A stretch of DNA of 64,000 bases from Alphaproteobacteria bacterium (GTDB lineage Bacteria > Myxococcota_A > UBA796 > GCA-2862545): assembly GCA_020632915.1 (NCBI GenBank), contig JACKEP010000005.1:62001-126000 (forward strand). The letters are read 5' to 3'. This document shows, one piece after another, positions 1 through 7,346 of this stretch; the stretch's first letter is position 1, and every line of letters begins with the position of its first letter. The notes below the pieces were generated by a model, which was not told the DNA's origin, made no database searches, and saw only the letters and a list, made by a program, of their open reading frames with translations. The translations under genes and the position numbers were made by a program.

Positions 1-1167
1 GGCGGTGTACGGACTCGCGCCGGGCGCGGACCACGCGCGGCGCGCCATCGGCGACGTGGTGCCCCGGGCGCCGTCGGCCCAGCGCCACACCTGGTCGGCG
101 TAGGCCTCCTCGCCCAGCGCGTGCTCCGCCCAGCGCGCGGCGTAGTAGGTCGCGAAGCCCTCGTTGAGCCACAGCTCGCTCCACCCCTTGGTGGTGAGCA
201 GGTCGCCGAACCACTGGTGGGCGAGCTCGTGGGCGACGACGCGCTCGGTGTTGCCGAGGTCGTCGACCGGGTCACGGGCCAGCAGCGTGTCGGCCAGCAC
301 GGTGGTGCTGGCGTTCTCCATGCCGCCGTAGAGGAACCGCTGCACCGCCACCTGGCGGTAGACGCCGTAGGGGTAGGGGTGACCGAGGAGGTCGGCGAGG
401 TAGGCGCCGATGTCGGGCGCCAGGCCGAGGCCGGCGCGGGCGGTGGCCTCGGGCGTGCCACGGGGGACGAGGATCTCCGACGGCATCGGGCCCTCATCGC
501 GGAACACGGCGTAGTCCCCGACCGCGAACGCGACCAGGTACGTCACGATGGGCTCGGGCAGCGTGTACGTCCACCGCGTCCAGCCCCGGGCGGCGGCGGG
601 CTGCGTGTCGGTGAGCACCCCGTTGGCGACCGCGTGCAGGCCGTCGGGCACGGTGAGCGTGGTGGTGACCGGGAAGGTGTCGGTGGGGTGGTCCCAGCCG
701 GGGAACCAGTAGCGGTTGTCGGTGTCCTCGCCCTGGGTCCACGCCTCCACCACGCCGTGCGGCCCGTCGCCGTCGCGGAAGTGGACCCCGGTCTCGGGGT
801 GGGCGGCGTAGGTGACGGCGACGGTGTGGGGCGCGGACGGGTCGAGCGGGATGACGATCGCGTCGTCGTCGACGCGGAAGCGCGGCACGGGCGCGCCGTC
901 GACGGTGACCGCGTCGATGCGCAGCCCCACCTGGTCCAGGCGCAGCGTGTCGCCGGGCAGGGCGAGCGGCACGACGTCGAGCGTGGCGGTGCCGGCGACC
1001 GTGCGGGCGTCGGGGTCGACGGTGATGTCGAGGCGCAGCGCGGTCACGTCCCAGTGACGCAGCGGGTTGGCGTCGCCGGGGCCGTCGGCGGCGGGGGGCG
1101 CCGCCATCGCCCCGGGCGTCGTGAGCGCGAGCAGGGCGAGCCCGACGCGCGGTGCCGTGGGGGTCAT
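1..1167 (-). CDS. M1 family metallopeptidase (aminopeptidase N-like), C-terminus outside window
   Basis: Secreted or periplasmic zinc aminopeptidase; 389 codons are visible and the gene runs off the left edge, so the 3' part is missing. The N-terminus looks like a short signal peptide ending near Ala-Met-Ala-Ala. The exopeptidase motif appears as GGMEN (residues 281-285). The zinc site HELAH (313-317) is followed by NEGF with the third ligand Glu336, giving the HEXXH-x18-E spacing of M1 enzymes. In this family the GxMEN loop binds the free amino group of the substrate. The ATG at 1165-1167 overlaps the TGA of the upstream thioesterase gene (ATGA), so the two are probably translationally coupled. 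Substrate preference cannot be read from the sequence. Confidence 0.93.
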   Translation of the reverse strand, partial: MTPTAPRVGLALLALTTPGAMAAPPAADGPGDANPLRHWDVTALRLDITVDPDARTVAGTATLDVVPLALPGDTLRLDQVGLRIDAVTVDGAPVPRFRVDDDAIVIPLDPSAPHTVAVTYAAHPETGVHFRDGDGPHGVVEAWTQGEDTDNRYWFPGWDHPTDTFPVTTTLTVPDGLHAVANGVLTDTQPAAARGWTRWTYTLPEPIVTYLVAFAVGDYAVFRDEGPMPSEILVPRGTPEATARAGLGLAPDIGAYLADLLGHPYPYGVYRQVAVQRFLYGGMENASTTVLADTLLARDPVDDLGNTERVVAHELAHQWFGDLLTTKGWSELWLNEGFATYYAARWAEHALGEEAYADQVWRWADGARGTTSPMARRAWSAPGASPYTA

Positions 1168-1637
1168 GGCTGCTCCTGTTGCCAGGCCGCGTGGGCCTCG
1201 GCGAGCCGGGCGTGCAGGTCGGCGGGGAAGGGGGCCGAGGCCAGCGTGCCGTCGGGCTGACGCCGGGAGAACACCACCGTGGTGCGGCCGACGGCGCAGG
1301 GCTCCGCGCGACCGGGGGCGTGGACCTTGACCTCGTAGACGACCACCTTGCGGCGCAGCGCGACCACGTCGAGCGTGAGCGTGGCCTCCTCGTCGAAGCG
1401 CAGCGGCGCTTTCCAGGCGCACGTGGCCTCCACCCGCGGGAACAGCCGCTCACCGTCGGCGTCGACGGCGTGGACCGGCATCCCGACCGACCGCAGGAAG
1501 GCGTGCTCGCAGTCCTCGAGCCAGACGAAGTAGCGTGCGAAGTGCACGATCCCCGCAGCGTCGGTGTCGCTGAACGCCACCCGGCGCACCATGCTGAACG
1601 CGGCCACGTCTGCCTCCGGAGCGGCCGACGGTATCAC
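1164..1637 (-). CDS. Acyl-CoA thioesterase, hotdog fold (YbgC/4HBT type)
   Basis: 157-residue protein of the 4-hydroxybenzoyl-CoA thioesterase family, which hydrolyses acyl-CoA thioesters in the cytoplasm. The family signature is near the N-terminus: FSDTDAAGIVHFARYF (about residues 22-37), with the Asp and His expected for catalysis and pantetheine binding. The core around KAPLRFDEEATL and the strand with VVVYEV fit the remaining hotdog sheet. Length is normal for the family. An internal Met at residue 16 (just before VRRVAFSDTD) is an alternative start that would remove a poorly conserved leader. The stop overlaps the start of the M1 peptidase, an unusual pairing whose functional link is not evident. 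Confidence 0.88.
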   Translation of the reverse strand: MIPSAAPEADVAAFSMVRRVAFSDTDAAGIVHFARYFVWLEDCEHAFLRSVGMPVHAVDADGERLFPRVEATCAWKAPLRFDEEATLTLDVVALRRKVVVYEVKVHAPGRAEPCAVGRTTVVFSRRQPDGTLASAPFPADLHARLAEAHAAWQQEQP

Positions 1638-1753
1638 CCCGCTCCGCCGTCGCGGCGCGTGGACAGACGTCGAAGGCCTGCAAACATCGGTCAGGCCCCC
1701 GTGCGATCCGTCCGATTCGGGGGAACAACAACAGCGTTCGAGGAAGGTCGCGC

Positions 1754-2731
1754 ATGCTGTGGACGTTGCTGCTGGGCACCGCCTTCGCCGGCTACGGCGA
1801 CGCCGTCGACGGGCTCCCGCGCCACGACGAGCGTGAGCTGCACCTGTGGACCGACATCGCGCGGATGCAGCCCGACGCCTTCGAGGACGAGCTGTCCTGC
1901 TGGAGCGCGTTCACGAGCGACGAGCGCCAGCCCAAGGCGCCCATGGCGATGGACATGGGGCTCATCGAGGCCGCGCGCTTCCACAGCAACGACATGGACG
2001 AGACCGAGGCCCGCAAGGGCAAGCCCGGCTCGGGCCTGTCCCACGACAGCTCCGACGGCACGTCGATGGGCGAGCGGGTGGCCCGCTTCTACGATCGCTC
2101 GTACGTCGGCGAGAACGTCGCCTGGAACTACCCCGACGCGCGCTCGGTCGTCGTCGGTTGGCTCTGCTCCACCGGCCACCGCGCCAACATCATGAACGCC
2201 GACTACGACGAGTTCGGCGGCGGCATCGTCGACAACTACTACACGCAGGACTTCGGCAGCTCGGGCCGCGGCCCGCAGCCGCTCAACGTCGGCGTGCACC
2301 TGCCCGAGCGGCCCTCGGGTCGCGTGGAGCTCTGGGTCGACGCCTACGGCGACGAGGTGTCCAACGTGGCCGTCCTCGTCGACGGCACGCGCTACCCGAT
2401 GAAGCTGCAGCGCGGCGAGGCCAACCAGGGCGCCTACCGCACGATGCTGGCGGTCAACGATGGCAACGGCTGCCACGTCTACTGGTTCTCCGCCCGCGTC
2501 GACGGCGAGGTCGCCCGCTTCCCCGAAGAGGGCGCCTACGGGTGGGGCGACTGCGACTACGACGACGCGGACGCCGGCTGGCTCGGCCCCAAGGTGGTCG
2601 CCACCTACGACGTCGACGACGAGGACACGGGCGGCTGCGACGTGAGCGGCGGCGCCCGCGGTGCCTCGTGGCTCGGCCTGGTGCTCGGCGGGCTCGCGCT
2701 CGGTCGCCGGCGGCGCACGCACCGGAGCTGA
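1754..2731 (+). CDS. CAP-domain (SCP-like) secreted protein with MYXO-CTERM tail
   Basis: 325 residues. A very short signal-like N-terminus (MLWTLLLGTAFA) leads to a CAP/SCP domain (about 35-170). Recognisable elements are DMGLIEAARFHSNDM, the GENVAWNYP segment, and STGHRANIMN followed by a Gly-rich turn, which match CAP motifs including the HxN-type motif. A beta-rich region of unknown type follows (about 175-285). The end is Gly-Gly-Cys-Asp, a hydrophobic helix (SWLGLVLGGLAL) and GRRRRTHRS, a MYXO-CTERM-type surface-sorting tail. RBS GAGGAAGG precedes the ATG. CAP proteins bind sterols/lipids or act as proteases in some organisms; no specific activity can be assigned here. The upstream gap (1638-1753) holds a 6-bp stem-loop (arms 1696-1701 and 1718-1723). 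Confidence 0.9.
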   Translation: MLWTLLLGTAFAGYGDAVDGLPRHDERELHLWTDIARMQPDAFEDELSCWSAFTSDERQPKAPMAMDMGLIEAARFHSNDMDETEARKGKPGSGLSHDSSDGTSMGERVARFYDRSYVGENVAWNYPDARSVVVGWLCSTGHRANIMNADYDEFGGGIVDNYYTQDFGSSGRGPQPLNVGVHLPERPSGRVELWVDAYGDEVSNVAVLVDGTRYPMKLQRGEANQGAYRTMLAVNDGNGCHVYWFSARVDGEVARFPEEGAYGWGDCDYDDADAGWLGPKVVATYDVDDEDTGGCDVSGGARGASWLGLVLGGLALGRRRRTHRS

Positions 2732-2739
2732 CGACCGCT

Positions 2740-2758
2740 GCCCGCACGCCGGGCGGGC
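2740..2758. terminator. Weak hairpin between convergent genes
   Basis: GCCCGC and GCGGGC form a 6-bp stem with a 7-base loop between the converging CAP and DUF2505 genes. There is no T tract, so a terminator role is only a suggestion. Confidence 0.3.
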
Positions 2759-2762
2759 GGGA

Positions 2763-3257
2763 TCAGGCCAGGTGGGCCTGGACCCAGGTGATGCGGCGCC
2801 TCGCCTCGGCGTCGTGGCCCTTCTGGATGCCCTCGGCGACGCCCTTCTCGATCTTGCCGCCGAACAGCGGCACGCGGACCGTGATCTCGCCGTCGACGAC
2901 GCGCTCGCAGCCCGTCGGCGTGGCGCGCACCACCATCGTGCCCCGGGCGGTGACCTTGTCGGCCATCGCGGGTGGCACGATCTCCCAGGTGAGCGTGCCC
3001 GCCTGGGGGTCGATGCGGCTGATCTGGTCGTAGGACAGCGTGGACGCCCCCATCGCGGCCGCCACCGGCCCGGGCAGGGTGAACGAGGTGTGGAAGCGGG
3101 TGCGCCGCACGATGACGTCGCCCTCCTTCGTCTCGCTGACGATCTCGGTGCGCATGTCGGAGTGGGCCTCCTCCTCCTTCTCCCAGTCCGGGTGGAAGAA
3201 CGACGCCCAGAACTTCTCGGGCGGGAAGGGGAAGGTGTGGCGGGTCTGCAGCTTCAC
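2763..3257 (-). CDS. DUF2505 domain protein (START/SRPBCC-like fold)
   Basis: 164 residues covering a single DUF2505-like domain with no signal peptide. The profile resembles lipid- or ligand-binding START-like proteins: an N-terminal FPFPPEKFWASFFHPDW segment, alternating beta strands (VIVRRTRFHTSF, GTLTWEIVPP), and a C-terminal VPLFGGKIEKGVAEG helix that is typical of DUF2505. The family has no established reaction. The start is a GTG with a good RBS (CGGAGG). Convergent with the CAP gene, and a GGTTAG element lies upstream. It may equally be described as a generic SRPBCC protein. Confidence 0.82.
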   Translation of the reverse strand: MKLQTRHTFPFPPEKFWASFFHPDWEKEEEAHSDMRTEIVSETKEGDVIVRRTRFHTSFTLPGPVAAAMGASTLSYDQISRIDPQAGTLTWEIVPPAMADKVTARGTMVVRATPTGCERVVDGEITVRVPLFGGKIEKGVAEGIQKGHDAEARRRITWVQAHLA

Positions 3258-3290
3258 GGGGCCTCCGGGGCGCGGGCGTGTGGGGTCGGT

Positions 3291-3296
3291 CTAACC
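3291..3296 (-). promoter_or_regulatory. GGTTAG promoter-like element upstream of the DUF2505 gene
   Basis: On the minus strand the hexamer GGTTAG (context GCGGTTAGACC) ends 33 bases before the GTG at 3257. The same core occurs before other genes in the window (15997, 19423, 26548). Called a -10-like element by recurrence and position only. Confidence 0.35.
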
Positions 3297-3377
3297 GCCC
3301 CGACCGGTGGGGACGTCGTCGTGGCGCCCCCCTTGCACAGCCACAGATCCGGGCTGCGGGCCGGGTTGTGCGTACGC

Positions 3378-3383
3378 TATGCT
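3378..3383 (+). promoter_or_regulatory. Candidate -10 element TATGCT of the MopE-repeat lipoprotein gene
   Basis: TATGCT lies 24 bases before the ATG at 3408, inside the 11-mer GCTATGCTCCG, which also occurs before rfbA (31779-31789). No convincing -35 is visible at 16-18 bases. Confidence 0.4.
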
Positions 3384-3407
3384 CCGGCCGACGCCCTCGA
3401 GGTCTGC

Positions 3408-5012
3408 ATGCGCCCCAGCTCCCTGCTCGTCGTCCTGTTCGGTGCCGTCACGTTGTCCGCCTGCGGCGACACGGGGCTGTCCACCATCATCGGCGAGCTC
3501 CAGGTCAACCCGACGCTGACCGACATCGAGATCGCCCCCGTGGGTCTGCCCCACTTCTTCAACCTCACGCTCAACACGCGCCGCGCCGACATCGAGCTGA
3601 ACGCGATCACGGTCGACAACGTCGACGGCCAGTTCTTCATGACCGTGGCCACCTACGTCGACCGCGGCGGCGTGCTGCCCGAGGGCATCGAGCCCGTCCA
3701 GTTCCCGCTCAAGGTCACGCCGAGCACGGTCATCGACGTGCCGATGGTCTACTTCCCGCTCAGCGAGGGCTACCACCTCGCGCGCGTGACGTTCGGCGCC
3801 ACGGGCCGCGATCAGGAGCTCACCGTCCAGGCGCGCGGCCGGGCCGACACGCCCGCGGCGGTGGTCTACCCGGGCCTGGTCGACTTCGGTGAGGTCAAGG
3901 TGGGCACCACCGGCGTGGCCGAGGTGTACGTCGAGAACCGCTCCGAGCTGCAGCTCGCCATCACCACGTCGTTCAACGACGATCACTTCTGGACGAGCGA
4001 GGACCAGCCCGAGATCTACGGGCCGCTCGAAGAGCGCAAGTACGTCCTGCACTACGACCCCACCGACGAGGAGGCCGCGTCGTCGAACGTGATCTTCAGC
4101 GTGGGCAACGTCACGCTCGCCTCGATCCAGATGATCGCCAACGACTGCCGCAACGGCCTGCCCGAGGCCAACGACGCCGACCACGACGGCTACACCCGGT
4201 GCAGCGGCGACTGCGACGACACCGATCCGGGCGTCCACCCCGGCGTGCAGGAGCGGGCCAACCAGATCGACGACGACTGCAACGGCATCATCGACGACAA
4301 CACCATCTCGGTCGACGACGACGGCGACGGCTACTGCGACGCCGACCTCGGCGAGACCTGCCTCGGCACCGGCATCCTGCCCGGCGACTGCAACGACGGG
4401 GACCCCACGGTCAACCCCGGCGAGGAGGAGGACTGCCCCGGCACGGATCCGGCCTGCTTCGACGGCAAGGACAACGACTGCAACGGCATCACCGACGGCG
4501 GCACCACCGATCAGGACGGCGACGGCTACACCGAGGCCGCTGGCGACTGCTACCCGCAGGATCCCACCAGCTACCCGGGCGCCCGCGAGCTGCCCGACGG
4601 CATCGACAACGACTGCGACAACATCATCGACGAGGGCACCGTGCTCTACGACGATGACGGCGACGGCTACTGCGAGGGCCTGACCGGCTGGGCGGGCTGC
4701 ACCGTCGGCGACGACGTGGGCGACTGCGACGACACCGCCGAGCCGCCGCCGTCGGCCAACCGTCCGGGCCGCACGATCTACCCGGGCGCGCCCGAGTGGG
4801 TCGCCGGCAACCCGGCGGTCGAGGACCTCTACCGGGGCATCGACAACGACTGCGACGGCACGATCGACGAGGGCACCAACTGGGCCGACGACGATCACGA
4901 CGGCTACACCGAGGACGGCGGCGACTGCGACGACAGCAACCCCGCCCGCAACCCGGGCGAGCTGGAGCTGGGCCTCGGCAACGACGAGGACTGCGATCCT
5001 TCGACGCCGTAG
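3408..5012 (+). CDS. Lipoprotein with HYDIN/ASH-like domain and five MopE-type metal-binding repeats
   Basis: 534 residues. Lipoprotein signal peptide with lipobox LSAC near residue 20, so probably membrane-anchored or surface exposed. A region resembling an ASPM/HYDIN (ASH) immunoglobulin-like domain follows (VDFGEVKVGTTGVAEVYVENRS, about 162-183). The C-terminal half carries five repeats that begin D-x-D-x-DGY, continue with GDCDD or GDCND and end with a block such as IDNDCDGTIDEG. This is the putative metal-binding (MopE-like) repeat common in myxobacterial surface proteins; in MopE a related module binds copper. The last repeat is shortened (NDEDCDPSTP). The ATG at 3408 was chosen because it begins the signal peptide. 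Partner and metal are unknown. Confidence 0.88.
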   Translation: MRPSSLLVVLFGAVTLSACGDTGLSTIIGELQVNPTLTDIEIAPVGLPHFFNLTLNTRRADIELNAITVDNVDGQFFMTVATYVDRGGVLPEGIEPVQFPLKVTPSTVIDVPMVYFPLSEGYHLARVTFGATGRDQELTVQARGRADTPAAVVYPGLVDFGEVKVGTTGVAEVYVENRSELQLAITTSFNDDHFWTSEDQPEIYGPLEERKYVLHYDPTDEEAASSNVIFSVGNVTLASIQMIANDCRNGLPEANDADHDGYTRCSGDCDDTDPGVHPGVQERANQIDDDCNGIIDDNTISVDDDGDGYCDADLGETCLGTGILPGDCNDGDPTVNPGEEEDCPGTDPACFDGKDNDCNGITDGGTTDQDGDGYTEAAGDCYPQDPTSYPGARELPDGIDNDCDNIIDEGTVLYDDDGDGYCEGLTGWAGCTVGDDVGDCDDTAEPPPSANRPGRTIYPGAPEWVAGNPAVEDLYRGIDNDCDGTIDEGTNWADDDHDGYTEDGGDCDDSNPARNPGELELGLGNDEDCDPSTP

Positions 5013-5119
5013 GCGGCCGACGCCGACCGGCCCGTGGGTGGGGGCCAGGCCCCCGCCGTGACGGTGGCTTGCGCCGCTGCGGCACCGGTTGTAGGTCGGA
5101 ACGCGACCTGGGAGGCAGT

Positions 5120-6337
5120 GTGCACGTCCTCGACGAGCTCCGCGCGCGCGGTTTCGTGAAGCAGTGTTCCGACGAGGAGGCCCTGCGGGCCGCCCTGTCG
5201 GAGGGGCCGATCACGGTCTACTGCGGCTACGATCCCACGGCCGACTCGCTGCACGTCGGCAACCTGCTCACGATGATGATGCTGGCCCACTTCCAGCGTG
5301 CCGGCCACCGCGTGGTCGCCCTGGTGGGCGGCGGCACGGGCATGGTCGGCGATCCGTCCGGCAAGACCGAGGCGCGCATGCTCCTCGACGCCGACGCCGT
5401 GGCCCACAACGTGGCCTGTCAGCGGCGCCAGCTGTCGTCGGTGCTGAACCTCGACGACCCCGCGCGCGGCACGATGATCGACAACGCCGGCTGGCTCCTG
5501 GAGCTGCGCTACATCGACTTCCTGCGCGAGATCGGCAGCTGCTTCTCGGTCAACAAGATGATCAAGGCCGAGGGCTACCGCCAGCGCCTCGAGCGCGACA
5601 GCGGCCTGTCGTTCATCGAGTTCAACTACCAGCTGCTCCAGGCCTACGACTTCCTGGTGCTCTACCAGCAGCAGGGCTGCCGGCTGCAGGTGGGCGGCGA
5701 CGACCAGTGGGGCAACATCCTCGCCGGCGTCGACCTGATCCGGCGCAAGGAGGCAGCGCAGGCCTTCGCGCTCACGCTGCCGCTGCTCACCACGTCCACC
5801 GGCCAGAAGATGGGCAAGACCCACAAGGGTGCCGTGTGGCTGTCGGCCGACCGGATGAGCCCGTTCGACTTCTACCAGTTCTGGCTCAACGTCGACGACC
5901 CGGACGTCGGGCGCTTCCTGCGCCTGTTCACGTTCCTGCCGCTCGACCGGATCGACGCGCTCGCGGCGTTGTCGGGGCCGGCGGTGCGCGACGCCAAGCA
6001 GGTGCTCGCCTGGGAGGTCACCGCGCTGCTCCACGGCGCGGCGGCGGCCGACGAGGCGCGCGCGGGGGCGGCGGCGATGGTGGCGAACGAGGCCGCCGAC
6101 GATCTGCCGACGCACCACGTGCTCGATCCGTCGCTGCCGCTGGTGGCGCTGCTCGCCGACGCGGGGCTCGCCAAGAGCCGGAGCGAGGCGCGCCGCCTGG
6201 TGCAGGGCGGCGGGGTGAGCGTGGGCGGCGACAAGCTCGACGACGTCGATGCGATCCTGCCCGCCGACGCGCTCGCGGACGACGGCGTGGTGGTGCGCGT
6301 GGGCAAGAAGCGGGCGGTGCGGTTCGTCGGCGTCTGA
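5120..6337 (+). CDS. tyrS: Tyrosyl-tRNA synthetase
   Basis: 405 residues. Cytoplasmic class I aminoacyl-tRNA synthetase that charges tRNA-Tyr. The HIGH-type motif is HVGN (residues 45-48), the KMSKS-type motif is KMGKT (230-234), and the tyrosine pocket shows YCGYDPTADS, the NYQLLQAYDFL segment and GGDDQWGN. A C-terminal S4-like RNA-binding domain follows (SRSEARRLVQGGGVSVGGDKL). The start is taken as GTG with a well-placed GGGAGG; it removes an upstream open stretch with no synthetase similarity. Length is typical of bacterial TyrRS. It stands alone here, with no T-box or leader visible in the 107-base upstream gap, which holds only a short GGGGGCC/GGCCCCC inverted repeat (5040-5054). Confidence 0.97.
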   Translation: MHVLDELRARGFVKQCSDEEALRAALSEGPITVYCGYDPTADSLHVGNLLTMMMLAHFQRAGHRVVALVGGGTGMVGDPSGKTEARMLLDADAVAHNVACQRRQLSSVLNLDDPARGTMIDNAGWLLELRYIDFLREIGSCFSVNKMIKAEGYRQRLERDSGLSFIEFNYQLLQAYDFLVLYQQQGCRLQVGGDDQWGNILAGVDLIRRKEAAQAFALTLPLLTTSTGQKMGKTHKGAVWLSADRMSPFDFYQFWLNVDDPDVGRFLRLFTFLPLDRIDALAALSGPAVRDAKQVLAWEVTALLHGAAAADEARAGAAAMVANEAADDLPTHHVLDPSLPLVALLADAGLAKSRSEARRLVQGGGVSVGGDKLDDVDAILPADALADDGVVVRVGKKRAVRFVGV

Positions 6338-6389
6338 GCCCGAACCGTCAAATCTGAAGCACGCTCGACACGTGCGCACCCGTTTGCGC

Positions 6390-6395
6390 TATCCT
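6390..6395 (+). promoter_or_regulatory. Candidate promoter (TCGACA / TATCCT)
   Basis: TATCCT at 6390-6395 with TCGACA at 6365-6370 (19-base spacer) upstream of the thioredoxin lipoprotein gene. It falls in a short AT-richer patch after tyrS. The spacer is longer than ideal. Confidence 0.35.
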
Positions 6396-6445
6396 CTCGG
6401 GCGATGAACTGCCGTGGTGCGCCTTGCACCCCCTTGGAGGCCTCC

Positions 6446-7222
6446 GTGTCACGACGCATCCTCACGATCGTCCCGCTGCTGTTCGCGGGCGCCTGCATCG
6501 ACCCCAACGGCGACGAGGACGGCGACGGCCTCACCAACGCCGAGGAGCAGGAGCTCGGCACCGACTGGAAGATCGCCGACTCCGACGGCGACGGCTACTC
6601 CGACGGCGAGGAGATCGGCTACGGCCTCGATCCCCTCGACCCGACGTCCGGCCCCTACGAGGGCGGCTGGCCGCGCCAGACCCTCGCCATGAAGGACGAG
6701 ATCGAGAACGGCCGCAAGTCCGGCTCCGAGATCGACGTCGGCAAGCGCTTCCCGCGCGTGCGCATGGTCGATCAGTTCGGCGAGGTCGTCGACCTCTACG
6801 ACTTCGTCGGCCACGGCAAGAAGGTCGTCATCGACATCGCCGCCGAGTGGTGCGGGCCCTGCAACGGCCTGGCCGCCTGGCTCGACGGCGACGACGTCTA
6901 CGACCTGCCCAAGGACGCCCGCAAGGCCGTCGCCAATGGCGACGTCTACTGGCTCACGGTGCTGGGCGAGAACAACGACGGCGACGCCGCGTCCAAGAAG
7001 ACCAGCAAGGACTGGCACAAGGCCTACCCGAACCCGAACATCCCCGTCCTGGCCGACGAGGACGCCGACACCGTCCAGTACGTCCTGTCGGTCACCAACG
7101 GCTGGCCGTCCGTCGTGATGGTCAACGACTCGATGACCGTCGTCGAGTTCGCCGGCGGCGTCGGGGCCGACTTCATGCAGCTCGTGGCCGACGAGTACAC
7201 GGGCGGCGGCGGCGACGAGTAG
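6446..7222 (+). CDS. Lipoprotein with calcium-type repeats and a thioredoxin domain
   Basis: 258 residues. Lipobox FAGAC near residue 16. Next come two Asp-rich thrombospondin-3/EF-hand-like loops (DEDGDGLTNAEE and DSDGDGYSDGEE), then a thioredoxin-fold domain (about 95-250) with the redox motif WCGPC and the cis-Pro region around NGWPSVVMV. The family reduces or isomerises disulfides outside the cytoplasm. The GTG start at 6446 is preferred because it gives a proper lipoprotein signal and follows GGAGG; the RBS is part of the perfect palindrome GGAGGCCTCC (6436-6445) that directly abuts the start codon. A hairpin terminator follows. A second thioredoxin lipoprotein is at 58536. Confidence 0.9.
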   Translation: MSRRILTIVPLLFAGACIDPNGDEDGDGLTNAEEQELGTDWKIADSDGDGYSDGEEIGYGLDPLDPTSGPYEGGWPRQTLAMKDEIENGRKSGSEIDVGKRFPRVRMVDQFGEVVDLYDFVGHGKKVVIDIAAEWCGPCNGLAAWLDGDDVYDLPKDARKAVANGDVYWLTVLGENNDGDAASKKTSKDWHKAYPNPNIPVLADEDADTVQYVLSVTNGWPSVVMVNDSMTVVEFAGGVGADFMQLVADEYTGGGGDE

Positions 7223-7240
7223 TCTCCCCCGCAACGTATC

Positions 7241-7272
7241 AAGCCCCGCGAGCCGTCGGTCCGCGGGGGCTT
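7241..7272 (+). terminator. Hairpin terminator after the thioredoxin lipoprotein gene
   Basis: AAGCCCCGCG pairs with CGCGGGGGCTT (one bulged G) around a loop of about 11 bases, followed by a T-containing stretch (TGTCGCTTTCTC). Confidence 0.65.
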
Positions 7273-7307
7273 GTCGCTTTCTCGGCCGCCCTCGTGTGGA
7301 GAGCGAC

Positions 7308-7335
7308 CTCGCGCCGACCGTCGCGTCGGCGCGAG
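7308..7335 (-). terminator. Perfect 11-bp hairpin after the TPR protein gene
   Basis: CTCGCGCCGAC and GTCGGCGCGAG form a perfect 11-bp stem with a 6-base loop, 12 bases beyond the stop of the minus-strand gene ending at 7347. There is no T tract, but the position fits a transcription end. Confidence 0.6.
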
Positions 7336-7346
7336 GAGGTGCAGGG

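Noticed and set aside
121..1260. Plus-strand open frame over the first kilobase
   Set aside because: It is the shadow of the minus-strand M1 peptidase, which has GGMEN and HELAH-x18-E motifs and a coupled start.
5040..5054. GGGGGCCAGGCCCCC inverted repeat after the MopE-type gene as a terminator
   Set aside because: The arms leave almost no loop and no T tract follows, so it is not called as a terminator feature.
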